DNA of 31,828 nt from Gammaproteobacteria bacterium. Lineage in GTDB: Bacteria; Pseudomonadota; Gammaproteobacteria; DSM-16500. Below, piece by piece: positions 7,733 through 15,643 of this stretch; position 1 is the stretch's first letter, and each line of letters opens with the position of its first letter. Under the pieces are notes generated by a model. The model was not told the origin of the DNA and did no database searches. It saw only the letters and a list, made by a program, of their open reading frames with translations. The stretch covers positions 1-31,828 of the forward strand of contig JAJONP010000008.1 of assembly GCA_021323555.1 (NCBI GenBank). Reading direction: 5' to 3'. The position numbers were made by a program, and so were the translations under genes.

Positions 7733-9802
7733 ATGCTTTTTTCTCCCCTTCCAAACAATAACTTGAATGCTAGTAAATTTGCCGATTGTTTTACAACCGT
7801 CATGCGATTCCTTAAACCTAAAGAAATCGCATGGCTTCACCAAGTATCGCGGCACTGGAAGGAAATGTCGAAAAAAGGAGAACAGCCTTATTGGAAACAG
7901 CAATGCCTTTTCCTGGGCTTAAATAGTCAAGTGTTGGTAATAGCAGAAAATCATTTTAAAACTCGGGTTCCTTTATATTATAAAAATCTTTATAAAGCAT
8001 TTAAACACCTTCCTCCTAAAGAAAGACATCGCGTACATGAGCCATGGGAACTGTATTGTTTAAGCGGTCAACCTGACCTTATTTTTGAAAAAATAACAGC
8101 AGCCTCTAATGATATGGGTGCATCGGCGTTGCACTATACTGCGTTGAGTGGTTCTCTTGACGCCTTAAAATGTGTATTAAAAATAAAAGAACTTGATCCA
8201 TTAGCGAGAGATAATGTTGGCAGAACATTACTACATTACGCCGCATGGGGTGGTTCTATTAAAGTCTTGGATTATGTAGTAACGTTAAAAGGAATTGATC
8301 GGTCAGCAAAAAATTATAGGCATTCTTTGTTAGATTATGCAGCACAAAGCGGCTCTCTCGACATGCTTTACCATGTACTTTGCCTGGATATGAGTTATTT
8401 CTCCCGTGTGCGAAATATAATAAAAAATAATAAAAGCTTATTAGAAAAAAATGCAGAAATATTATTATGCTCTATAGTAATAAGTGGTTCTATCAATATT
8501 CTAAATCAATTATTAAGAGAAAGCCCTGATTGTTTATTTCGGGAAACCTCAGATAATAAAACCTTATTTCATGACGCAGCCCTAAGTAGCTCTGTTGACA
8601 TGTTGAATCGATTATTCGAAGAACTCGATAAACTAGTACCGAATGCTCAATTGTATAGAAGCGATCCTGGCCGGCAAGAGAAAGTCATTGCCTTCAGAAA
8701 TTTCCCATTAAAAAAAGACATCGATGACAAGAACATATTACATTATGCAGCATTCAGTGGTTCTATTGCAGTCTTTGAACGTACATTAAAAATTAGAAAA
8801 ATCCATTTAAGAAAAGACACCTTAAACAATAGTGTATTGGATTTTGAAGAGATTGATCCATTAGAAAGAACCTCTTCGGGACAAACTATTTTGCATTGCG
8901 CGGCAGCCAGTGGTTCTATTGCAATTTTCGAGCATATATTAAAAATTCCAGGGATTGATCCATTAGCGCCAACTAGTAGCGGCACGACTATATTGCATTA
9001 TGCAGCAAGAAGCGGCTCTATTGCACTTTTTGAGCATGTATTAAAAATTGAAGGCATCGATCCCTTCGCACGAGATAACGATGGCAAAACTTTATTACAT
9101 CATGCAGCTCACAGTGGTTCTGCGCTGGTTTTTAAACGTGCGTTACGCATTCCAGGCGTTAATCCTTTAACTAAAGATCGGTTTGGCCATACTGTATTGC
9201 ATAGTGCAATTGATGGGCATTCGCTCGAAGTTTTAAAATGCGTATTAGAAATTGAAGGGCTTGATTTGTCGGCAACTGATTATAAGGGCAAGAATGTATT
9301 TCACTATGCAGCGCTAAGCGGTTCCGTTGAATGTGTTTTGTATCTGTATACTCATCGCCATAAATTTAATTTTGATTTTGCTTTATCCATTCAACATATT
9401 ATTAATGGTATTTATTTTTTATCAGATGATATGAAAAAAATCTTATTTTTAATTAAAGATGATATCCGGCAAATAGACAGCAAAAAAGCCGATTTTTACT
9501 CAAAAGTTTTTTTCCTAGCTTGTGCAACGTTGCCTCTAATATTTTCTATAGTCACTCTCATATTATTACCCACCTCTTGGCTTGGGTTTTGTATGATTGT
9601 GATATCCAATCTTATTGGTACAGCTATGTTGGGTAATGCACAAGCTATCATGGACATTGATAATCGCTCTCGTTTCGCGTGGTTTTTTCGGCCTCCCTCT
9701 AATTCATTTGAACAATATAATTATAGATGCCGTTTCTTTTCTCCCCCTGCTGTGGCTGCAGAGCAAAATCCAGATCAAAGCGTTGCTTTAACTTTAGGAT
9801 GA
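7733..9802 (+). CDS. F-box-like / ankyrin-repeat protein with C-terminal membrane segments; candidate secreted effector
   Basis: A 689-residue protein. Residues about 16-58 fit an F-box (FTTVMRFLKPKEIAWLHQVSRHWKEM), the eukaryotic module that docks on SKP1 in cullin ubiquitin ligases. About eleven ankyrin-type repeats follow with the consensus HYAAxSGSxxxxxxxLKIxGIDPLA. Neighbouring units near 8870-9130 are nearly identical, suggesting recent tandem duplication. Near the C-terminus two hydrophobic segments (VFFLACATLPLIFSIVTLILL and WLGFCMIVISNLIG) precede a polar tail. F-box plus ankyrin is known in Legionella effectors such as AnkB/LegAU13, where it recruits host ubiquitin ligase. That role here is inference. 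CGGAG sits 9 bases before the ATG. Its 3' end converges on ATPase C, 14 bases away. Confidence 0.87.
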   Translation: MLFSPLPNNNLNASKFADCFTTVMRFLKPKEIAWLHQVSRHWKEMSKKGEQPYWKQQCLFLGLNSQVLVIAENHFKTRVPLYYKNLYKAFKHLPPKERHRVHEPWELYCLSGQPDLIFEKITAASNDMGASALHYTALSGSLDALKCVLKIKELDPLARDNVGRTLLHYAAWGGSIKVLDYVVTLKGIDRSAKNYRHSLLDYAAQSGSLDMLYHVLCLDMSYFSRVRNIIKNNKSLLEKNAEILLCSIVISGSINILNQLLRESPDCLFRETSDNKTLFHDAALSSSVDMLNRLFEELDKLVPNAQLYRSDPGRQEKVIAFRNFPLKKDIDDKNILHYAAFSGSIAVFERTLKIRKIHLRKDTLNNSVLDFEEIDPLERTSSGQTILHCAAASGSIAIFEHILKIPGIDPLAPTSSGTTILHYAARSGSIALFEHVLKIEGIDPFARDNDGKTLLHHAAHSGSALVFKRALRIPGVNPLTKDRFGHTVLHSAIDGHSLEVLKCVLEIEGLDLSATDYKGKNVFHYAALSGSVECVLYLYTHRHKFNFDFALSIQHIINGIYFLSDDMKKILFLIKDDIRQIDSKKADFYSKVFFLACATLPLIFSIVTLILLPTSWLGFCMIVISNLIGTAMLGNAQAIMDIDNRSRFAWFFRPPSNSFEQYNYRCRFFSPPAVAAEQNPDQSVALTLG

Positions 9803-9816
9803 ATTCTTTTTCTAAA

Positions 9817-11010
9817 TCAGAGCGCTTGAAATAAAGATCCTATTTCTTGCCATGGCAAGGCGGTTATTTTATTTGTTAATCGATAGCGCTGGGGTGTACG
9901 ACACACGATATAGCCTTGTTGTGCTTCGGAATAGTCTTCCATAAATTTTTTTAAGTGTTTTGCATCTGATAAATTAGGGTTTTCTGTCCATTTTACTTCA
10001 ATTGGGATATAGCGCTGTGCAACGTCTAATACAAAATCCACTTCTGGCCCTGCTGTATCGCGCCAATACTTCACTTTAATAGATGGCGATTTTAATTGGC
10101 TGTGATGCACCAGTTCATTCCCAATGTAATGTTCAAATAAATCAGCCATTGTTTTTTGTGGCAATTGCACACCTTCGTTTGCACAAGCACGTCTTATACC
10201 TAAATCAAAAAATAAATATTTAGGTGATTTGATGAGTCGTCGTTTTGTTTGACTATGACTAATAGGGTCAATACGCAAGGTAATCAAACAATCTTCGAGT
10301 ATTTGATAGTAATTCGCAATAGTCGTATCAGAAATACCAATGGCTTGAGCGAGGCGAGTAAAACTTAATTGTTTGCCTGCCTCTCCTGCCGCAATTTCTA
10401 AAAATCGAGAAAAATGCCCTAGATTGCGTACAGCAGCTTCTGCGCGTATTTCATCTTCTAAATAAGTGGTGACATAGGAATAAAGATCAGTTTCACGTAT
10501 GTTTTTATCTGTTTCATTAAAAATACCAGGCAAATTACCATACAATAAAATATCTTCTAACATAGGTTTGGTCGTAGCTATTTCATCATAGAGCAATGGG
10601 GCCATTGTCAATGCTACGACACGGCCGGGCAATAAATTAATGTCCTGCCCTGTTTTTAATTTACGAGCGGAAGAGCCTGTTAAAATAAACTGTGCTGCTT
10701 TGTGATCAATAAGATGTTGTGCAATATCCATCACCCGTGGAATTTTCTGTATTTCATCAATAAATATAACTGGCGGTTTAGTATAGGTTTTAATTTTTTC
10801 TTCTAACTCATGTTCGAGTAGCGCAGGATTTTTTTCATAACGCTGCCTATCGCTTGCTTTGACAAATGAGTATAGAATATCGGGGCGGATCTCCTGGTGA
10901 ATTAAAGTTGTTTTTCCTGTTTGGCGAGCGCCAAGGAGTAGAACGCTTTTGCCGCGTTGTAACGCTTTATAGATATTGGCTTTTATTAACCGAGGAACAT
11001 AAGTCATCAT
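9817..11010 (-). CDS. AAA_14 / DUF4143 ATPase, paralogue C
   Basis: A 397-residue predicted ATPase starting MMTYVPRLIK. Walker A is GARQTGKTT (27-35) and Walker B is VIFIDEIQK (Asp85-Glu86), followed by the sensor ILTGSSARKL. A helix-turn-helix lies in the middle (FTRLAQAIGISDTTIANYYQIL). The C-terminal DUF4143 part has a nuclease-fold signature, EVDFVL followed by IPIEVKW, matching the Asp/Glu-X-Lys pattern of PD-(D/E)XK enzymes. A longer reading from a TTG at 11046 is possible, but that TTG is the -35 box of a strong predicted promoter, so I take ATG 11010 (or 11007). The predicted transcript would start at about the ATG itself, making it leaderless. Two 15-bp repeats flank the promoter. 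Confidence 0.88.
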   Translation of the reverse strand: MMTYVPRLIKANIYKALQRGKSVLLLGARQTGKTTLIHQEIRPDILYSFVKASDRQRYEKNPALLEHELEEKIKTYTKPPVIFIDEIQKIPRVMDIAQHLIDHKAAQFILTGSSARKLKTGQDINLLPGRVVALTMAPLLYDEIATTKPMLEDILLYGNLPGIFNETDKNIRETDLYSYVTTYLEDEIRAEAAVRNLGHFSRFLEIAAGEAGKQLSFTRLAQAIGISDTTIANYYQILEDCLITLRIDPISHSQTKRRLIKSPKYLFFDLGIRRACANEGVQLPQKTMADLFEHYIGNELVHHSQLKSPSIKVKYWRDTAGPEVDFVLDVAQRYIPIEVKWTENPNLSDAKHLKKFMEDYSEAQQGYIVCRTPQRYRLTNKITALPWQEIGSLFQAL

Positions 11011-11017
11011 AAACCAA

Positions 11018-11046
11018 ATTATCATTGTTTTTTCGGTGATCGTCAA
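11018..11046 (-). promoter_or_regulatory. Predicted sigma-70 promoter of ATPase C, giving a leaderless transcript
   Basis: On the minus strand TTGACG (11046-11041) and GATAAT (11023-11018) lie exactly 17 bp apart, five of six bases matching consensus in each. The expected start near 11011 is one base before the ATG at 11010. The -35 falls between the two 15-bp repeats and the -10 touches the proximal repeat. Confidence 0.65.
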
Positions 11047-11068
11047 GGATAAACATTGATTTTTCGGT
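11023..11068 (-). repeat. Two 31-bp-spaced direct repeats on the ATPase C promoter
   Basis: On the minus strand ACCGAAAAATCAATG (11068-11054) and ACCGAAAAAACAATG (11037-11023) differ at one base and start 31 bp apart. One lies just upstream of the -35; the other fills the spacer and overlaps the -10. No convincing third copy was seen. The arrangement parallels the arrays before ATPases A and B but with a different sequence. AAAAATCAA is shared with the reverse complement of the array B core. Confidence 0.75.
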
Positions 11069-11081
11069 TTTAAAGCAGAGT

Positions 11082-11110
11082 TTGACCAATATTGCTACAT
11101 GCTATACAAT
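11082..11110 (+). promoter_or_regulatory. Predicted promoter of the CaaX-ended membrane protein gene
   Basis: TTGACC (11082-11087) and TACAAT (11105-11110) lie 17 bp apart. The start would be near 11117, leaving about 30 bases before the ATG at 11147. The promoter is divergent from that of ATPase C, with the latter's repeats in between. Confidence 0.55.
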
Positions 11111-11146
11111 AGCTGCCCTTATAATAATTAAGAAATTTACAAAACA

Positions 11147-12142
11147 ATGGCAAATCCCAGATGGCGAAAAGTGATTAATGCATTCTCAGCCTTAGCTGAT
11201 GCAGCCAATGCAGCAGGTATTGGCTCGCACATTATTATTTCGCTTCTTCCTATTGGAACAGCTCTTTTAGAGAGTGTTTTTTCTGTTTTAACTTTTTATG
11301 CGGATCCGCTTATTTATTGTTTCAGAGCAGCCATAAGAGTCACTCGTCTTATTGGAAGAAAATTTTATTCTCCCGATGAAACAGATTTTGAAGAAGAAGA
11401 ATATGGCGTGCATCCGGACCAAAATAAAGTAGATGTCATCGCGACTGGCTTATTTTTAATGGCTATCGGGTTATTTTTTGTTCCTTCTTCGCTATTGGCT
11501 TTGCAAGCAGCCTTAGCCTGGTTTTTAGGGTTGGCAGGGACTGTAATGACTATTTATTTTGATCATTACTGGCCATCGCTACAAGCGCAAGAAAAATTAA
11601 CAAAACTAGATAAAACATCACATGAATATAAAGAAAAATATGAAAAAGCAGAAACGTATGCTAACCAAAAATACTATTCCACACGGCTGTACGCGACATT
11701 AATCTGTGGGATGTTAATGCTATTAGTGATCGGTTCAATTACGACTGCTGGCTTCCCTTTATCTGCAACCACTGTCTTGTTATTAAATGGTATAGCTAAA
11801 GCAGGGAGTGTACTTTTAGTTGCAGTCAATGTCGCACGGCCTATTAATTGGGCGTTTCCTGGCGCTTTCCATAAAGGGTTTTGCTGGGTCAAGGAAAAAA
11901 TTTATTATTGTCTCGGTTGGGAACAACCAGAAGCTAGTAATAGACCTGTTGGAGGACATTCACACAGCAGGCGGAGCAGTACAGCAAACATCCTCGCTGA
12001 AGCACCACCACAACCAGCACATGAATTGCCTTCTGTTTCGTCATCTCCGCCTTCTCAGTCATCCCGATCCTCTCCTGGTGTCGAAGTTAGCTCACAAGAT
12101 CCAGCCATAACACCAAAAACACGTTGGTGTCCTATCCTATAA
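11147..12142 (+). CDS. Membrane protein with Ser/Pro-rich tail ending in a CaaX-like box; candidate secreted effector
   Basis: A 331-residue protein of no recognised family. Hydrophobic segments occur around residues 25-55, 105-145 and 175-220. A helical charged stretch lies between them (LTKLDKTSHEYKEKYEKAE). The last 75 residues are a low-complexity Ser/Pro/Ala tail that ends Trp-Cys-Pro-Ile-Leu. Cys-X-aliphatic-Leu at the extreme C-terminus matches the eukaryotic CaaX prenylation signal, with Leu favouring geranylgeranylation. Host prenylation of such boxes is known for several Legionella effectors; for this protein it is inference. There is no clear Shine-Dalgarno sequence before the ATG. 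A REPIN-like repeat begins 11 bases after the stop. Confidence 0.8.
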   Translation: MANPRWRKVINAFSALADAANAAGIGSHIIISLLPIGTALLESVFSVLTFYADPLIYCFRAAIRVTRLIGRKFYSPDETDFEEEEYGVHPDQNKVDVIATGLFLMAIGLFFVPSSLLALQAALAWFLGLAGTVMTIYFDHYWPSLQAQEKLTKLDKTSHEYKEKYEKAETYANQKYYSTRLYATLICGMLMLLVIGSITTAGFPLSATTVLLLNGIAKAGSVLLVAVNVARPINWAFPGAFHKGFCWVKEKIYYCLGWEQPEASNRPVGGHSHSRRSSTANILAEAPPQPAHELPSVSSSPPSQSSRSSPGVEVSSQDPAITPKTRWCPIL

Positions 12143-12153
12143 AAAATTAAGTG

Positions 12154-12270
12154 GTAGGGTGGATTAGACGCCGTTTTTTGGCGTCGTAATCCACCAAATC
12201 AAATTTACCTTATAGCTTTTTGATAATGCTATTTTATTGTGGTGGATTACGACGCAAAAAACGCGTCTAA
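12154..12270. repeat. REPIN-like palindromic element, copy 2
   Basis: The left arm (12154-12195) starts GTAGGGTGGATTAGACGCC and the right arm (12241-12270) is truncated after TCTAA. The linker closely matches that of copy 1. The left arm has an extra C and an extra G on opposite sides of its own T-run (GACGCC...GGCGTC), so its inner stem is lengthened by one paired base. The element lies between the CaaX-type gene and the toxin-antitoxin pair and could influence 3'-end formation of the former. Confidence 0.8.
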
Positions 12271-12303
12271 TGTATAGACTGGGGACATAGTAAACACTTT
12301 AAT

Positions 12304-12648
12304 ATGGCATATTTAACACTCAGGAGAGCTAAAATATGCCTTGGAAAGAGAGGACTATTATGTCTACAAAATGAAAAAAATAAGCAATTAATAAAAGAGC
12401 GCAGCATTAGTTTTGAAGAGATTATTGCAGGAATAGAAGAAGGTGCGGTGTTAGATGTGTTACCACACCCTAACCCTGCTAAATATCCTAAACAAAAAAT
12501 GTACGTCCTTAATATGAATAACTATGTTTATGTAGTACCTTTTATTAGGAAAGATGAAAATACTGTATTTTTAAAAACTATCTTTCCTCATCGAAAATTA
12601 GCTAAGCAATATTTGAGAGGTAAAAAAGATGAAAAAGAAGAACCATGA
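12304..12648 (+). CDS. BrnT-like toxin of a type II toxin-antitoxin pair, start uncertain
   Basis: From about residue 23 the product reads like small BrnT-type RNase toxins: NEKNKQLIKERSISFEEII, then VLDVLPHPNP, MYVLNMNNYVYVVPF and FLKTIFPHRKLAKQYL. The only in-frame ATG (12304) has no Shine-Dalgarno sequence, and the first 22 residues (MAYLTLRRAKICLG...) do not look like the family. ATGs with good ribosome sites exist at 12336 and 12360, but in another frame that stops at 12374. The gene may therefore have lost its original start through a small deletion. It overlaps the antitoxin gene by 20 bases, as is usual for such pairs. Family assignment is by pattern and moderately sure. Confidence 0.7.
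   Translation: MAYLTLRRAKICLGKRGLLCLQNEKNKQLIKERSISFEEIIAGIEEGAVLDVLPHPNPAKYPKQKMYVLNMNNYVYVVPFIRKDENTVFLKTIFPHRKLAKQYLRGKKDEKEEP
12306..12340. promoter_or_regulatory. Inverted repeat at the toxin gene start
   Basis: GGCATATTT (12306-12314) and AAATATGCC (12332-12340) are perfect 9-bp inverted repeats with a 17-base loop. In RNA the stem would hold the ATG at 12336, and the loop would hold the Shine-Dalgarno sequence AGGAGAG. In DNA it could serve as an operator for the antitoxin. Either role is inference. Confidence 0.5.
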
Positions 12649-12934
12649 TATTGTTGGCTTTCATCTTGATCAAGAAGAACAGGATATTAGCGATGCTATT
12701 GATCAACTTATTGAGAAAGGTAAGTTGAAGAGCGTGAATAATTTAAAAGAAGAACTTGCTTTTTCGAAGGAAGCTGCTGCAAATTATTTTCGAAAAGATA
12801 AGCGGGTCAATATCCGTATCTCTAGCAATGATTTGGCTCGCCTAAAACAAAAAGCAGCGTATAAAGGGCTGCCTTATCAAACTTTTATTGCTAGCGTTCT
12901 GCATGAATATGCAGCAGGGCATTTTAACGATTAA
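12629..12934 (+). CDS. CopG/BrnA-like antitoxin
   Basis: A 101-residue protein. The N-terminal half is acidic and helical (LDQEEQDISDAIDQLIEKGKL). The C-terminal half fits a ribbon-helix-helix DNA-binding domain: beta strand VNIRISS, then helices NDLARLKQKAAYKGLPYQTFIASVLHEYAAG. BrnA-type antitoxins neutralise the partner by binding it and repress their own operon. GAGAGG lies 8 bases before the ATG, which overlaps the 3' end of the toxin gene. The start is well supported and the frame intact, so the antitoxin may outlive a damaged toxin. The order toxin then antitoxin matches BrnTA. Confidence 0.8.
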   Translation: MKKKNHDIVGFHLDQEEQDISDAIDQLIEKGKLKSVNNLKEELAFSKEAAANYFRKDKRVNIRISSNDLARLKQKAAYKGLPYQTFIASVLHEYAAGHFND

Positions 12935-13004
12935 TCAGCCTGATTTTTTCCAAGAATACCTGTACAATACAAACCTCCAAAAAATTATGTGATGGAATAA
13001 ATTC

Positions 13005-14495
13005 GTGTTGGACTTTAAAAAACTAAAGCTAGTATGTATTACATTTATTGTGAGCGGTGTGTTAGCAGGCTGCATGGTAGGGCCTGATTTTCATGTTCCA
13101 GCACCTCCTACCACAAAATCGTATACTCAAACGATACTACCTCCTAAAACAACGCGTGTATTCGCTGCAGGTAATGCAGGAAAAGCCCAATACTTTATTA
13201 ACAATCAAGATATTCCTGCTGAATGGTGGACTTTGTATCATTCAACGGCATTAAACCATTTAATTACAAGAGGTCTCGCCAATAGTCCTAGTTTTGCGGC
13301 GGCCAAAGCGACTTTGCTCCAGGCGCAAGAAAATTTAAATGCTCAAACGGGCGCACTTTTGCTCCCTCGCGTTAATGTTGTAGCGAATGGCCAACGACAA
13401 AAATTTGCGGGTGCAACCATTGGTAACGATGTGCCTTCCAGTATTTTTAATCTCTATAATGTAGGAGTCTCGGTTTCTTACACATTTGATTTCTTCGGCG
13501 GATTAAGACGCCAAGTAGAAGCGGCACGAGCACAAGTTGATTTTAGATATTACCAATTACAAGCTGCTTATTTAGCCTTAACAGCTAATATTGTGACTAC
13601 TGCCATTACCACTGCCTCGTTAAAAGCACAAATTAATGCTATCCATCAATTGATTGAAGAAGAAAAAAATCAACTCGCGATTAACATTCAACAATTTAAG
13701 CTAGGCAGTGTTTCTGAAGCCAATGTATTTGCACAACAAACTCAGCTCGAACAAACCAGTGCATTATTACCTCCTTTAGAACAAAACTTAAGTCGAGCCG
13801 AGCATGCACTTGCTGTACTTGTCGGCTCCTTACCCAGTGAAAGCCAATTGCCTTCTATTGATTTAGATAAATTAAATTTACCCACGCGATTGCCCGTGAG
13901 TCTGCCTTCCGCATTGGTGCGCCAACGGCCTGATATACAAGCGGCGGAAGCGTTACTTCACCAAGCAAATGCGCAAGTGGGTGTTGCAACCGCTAATTTA
14001 TTTCCACAAATGACGCTTGGTACAACGAATTATGGCTGGTCATCTCCCACAGTGAATGATCTTTTTCATCCTGCGACATTGACATGGAGTATAGGAGGCC
14101 AAATACTAGAACCGATATTTCAAGGAGGCGCGTTACGCGCACAAAAACGGGCTGCTATGGCTGCTTATGAACAAGTCTGGGCACAATACCGGCAAACTGT
14201 ATTACAAGCTTTTCAGAATGTGGCAGATTCATTGCGTGCGTTGGAGTCCGATGCAAGAGAATTAAAAGCGCAGAAGCGTGCTGAAATAGCGGCTCATGCT
14301 GCACTCAAACTGACGAAAGCGCAGTATCGTTTAGGGAGTATTGATTATCTGCCTGTTTTAACGGCTGAGCAACAATATCAACAAGCGTTAGTGAATCGTA
14401 TCCAAGCACAAGCCGCGCGTTATTCCGATACGGCTGCATTATTTCAAGCCTTAGGTGGAGGATGGTGGCATAGAACAGAGGGAGAAACTCGATGA
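13005..14495 (+). CDS. NodT-family RND efflux outer-membrane lipoprotein (TolC/OprM-like)
   Basis: The outer-membrane channel of a tripartite efflux pump. The product (496 aa from GTG) begins with a lipoprotein signal, KLKLVCITFIVSGVLAGC, with lipobox LAGC, followed by MVGPDFHVP, the typical OprM/NodT start. The body has two OEP-type repeats, with LVRQRPDIQAAEALLHQANA before the second and AQYRLGSIDYLPVLTAEQQ near the end. A possible -10, TACAAT, lies at 12963-12968 with only a weak -35. Its TGA overlaps the ATG of the adaptor gene (ATGA), so translation is coupled. Its place at the front of the operon, ahead of adaptor and permease, is the less common order. Confidence 0.93.
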   Translation: MLDFKKLKLVCITFIVSGVLAGCMVGPDFHVPAPPTTKSYTQTILPPKTTRVFAAGNAGKAQYFINNQDIPAEWWTLYHSTALNHLITRGLANSPSFAAAKATLLQAQENLNAQTGALLLPRVNVVANGQRQKFAGATIGNDVPSSIFNLYNVGVSVSYTFDFFGGLRRQVEAARAQVDFRYYQLQAAYLALTANIVTTAITTASLKAQINAIHQLIEEEKNQLAINIQQFKLGSVSEANVFAQQTQLEQTSALLPPLEQNLSRAEHALAVLVGSLPSESQLPSIDLDKLNLPTRLPVSLPSALVRQRPDIQAAEALLHQANAQVGVATANLFPQMTLGTTNYGWSSPTVNDLFHPATLTWSIGGQILEPIFQGGALRAQKRAAMAAYEQVWAQYRQTVLQAFQNVADSLRALESDARELKAQKRAEIAAHAALKLTKAQYRLGSIDYLPVLTAEQQYQQALVNRIQAQAARYSDTAALFQALGGGWWHRTEGETR

Positions 14496-15622
14496 AAAAA
14501 CCTTTATTAACAATGCTCATTATCCTGGGCTTATTATTCGGCGGTATCTTTGGCTATAAAATTATTAAAGGCATTATGATGGGGCGTGCCATGGCGGCCA
14601 TGGGCGAACCTGCAGTTTACGTTTCTGCAATCGATATTAAATATAGGCCGTGGCAATCGCAGCTAAAAGCTGTCGGTAGTGTGCGAGCTGTTTTAGGCGT
14701 TAACGTGACGACTGAATTGGCGGGGATGGTGAAAGCCATTTATTTTACGCCCGGGGCAACTGTCAAAAAAGGTGATCTACTCGCCCAGCTTAATATTGAT
14801 CCTGATATTGCAGGGCTGCATGTACTCGAAGCCAATGCAGCCCTTGCTGCAGCCGTCTATAAGCGTGATGCAGCCCAATACAAAATTCATGCGATTAGCA
14901 AGGCCGTACTGGATTCTGATGAAGCAAACCTGAAGAGTACTCAAGCACAAGTCACTCAACAAACGGCTGTGATCGCGCAAAAAACTATCCGTGCACCCTT
15001 TGATGGGCGTTTAGGTATTTCTACAATCAATCCAGGACAATATATTAATCCAGGTGATACCATCACAATGCTTCAAACAATAGATCCGGTCTATGTTGAT
15101 TTTTATGTGCCTCAACAAGCGCTGTCTTCTATTAAAACAGGACAATCGGTGGTGGTGCAGGTAGATACTTTTCCGAATGTAGTATTTAATGGAGTTGTTT
15201 CAACTATTAATCCTGCTCTTGATTCAAGCGTTCGTAATGTTAAAGTAGAAGCGACTATTCAGAATCCAAATGCTCAATTAACACCGGGTATGTTTGCCTC
15301 TGTCACGGTAGATACGGGAAACCCAAAATCTTATCTTACTTTGCCACTGAATGCAGTGACTTTTAATCCCTATGGCGAAAGTGTTTATATTGTTAATGAA
15401 ATACAAAAAAATAAAAAAAGCAAAGCTTATCTCGTTGCAAAAGAAACATTTGTTGTCACAGGAGAAAAACGTGACAATCAAGTAATGATCCTAAAAGGAT
15501 TAAAGGAAGGCGATAAAGTCGTCACAAGTGGGCAAATCAAACTTAAAAATGGAAGCAAAGTTGTTATTAATGAGATTGCCTTACCTGAAAATGATGTTCA
15601 ATCAACATCTCCTGATGAATAA
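14492..15622 (+). CDS. RND efflux periplasmic adaptor (membrane fusion protein)
   Basis: A 376-residue HlyD-type adaptor that bridges the permease and the outer-membrane channel. An N-terminal hydrophobic anchor (LLTMLIILGLLFGGIFGYKII) suggests an uncleaved membrane anchor rather than a lipid. The lipoyl/barrel-sandwich half motifs are GMVKAIYFTPGATVKKGDLLAQLN and TIRAPFDGRLGISTINPGQYI, with a short helical hairpin between them. The beta-barrel and membrane-proximal domains follow (DPVYVDFYVPQQ; TPGMFASVTVD; LKEGDKVVTSGQIKLKNGSKV). It is most like the MexH/MdtA group. It overlaps the channel gene by 4 bases and is followed by the permease after 21 bases. Confidence 0.94.
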   Translation: MKKPLLTMLIILGLLFGGIFGYKIIKGIMMGRAMAAMGEPAVYVSAIDIKYRPWQSQLKAVGSVRAVLGVNVTTELAGMVKAIYFTPGATVKKGDLLAQLNIDPDIAGLHVLEANAALAAAVYKRDAAQYKIHAISKAVLDSDEANLKSTQAQVTQQTAVIAQKTIRAPFDGRLGISTINPGQYINPGDTITMLQTIDPVYVDFYVPQQALSSIKTGQSVVVQVDTFPNVVFNGVVSTINPALDSSVRNVKVEATIQNPNAQLTPGMFASVTVDTGNPKSYLTLPLNAVTFNPYGESVYIVNEIQKNKKSKAYLVAKETFVVTGEKRDNQVMILKGLKEGDKVVTSGQIKLKNGSKVVINEIALPENDVQSTSPDE

Positions 15623-15643
15623 TAGAGAAGGTACTATTTTTAC

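Noticed and set aside
11011..11046. TTG start at 11046 for ATPase C
   Set aside because: The TTG is part of a TTGACG -35 box with GATAAT 17 bp downstream; family-like sequence begins at MTYVPR.
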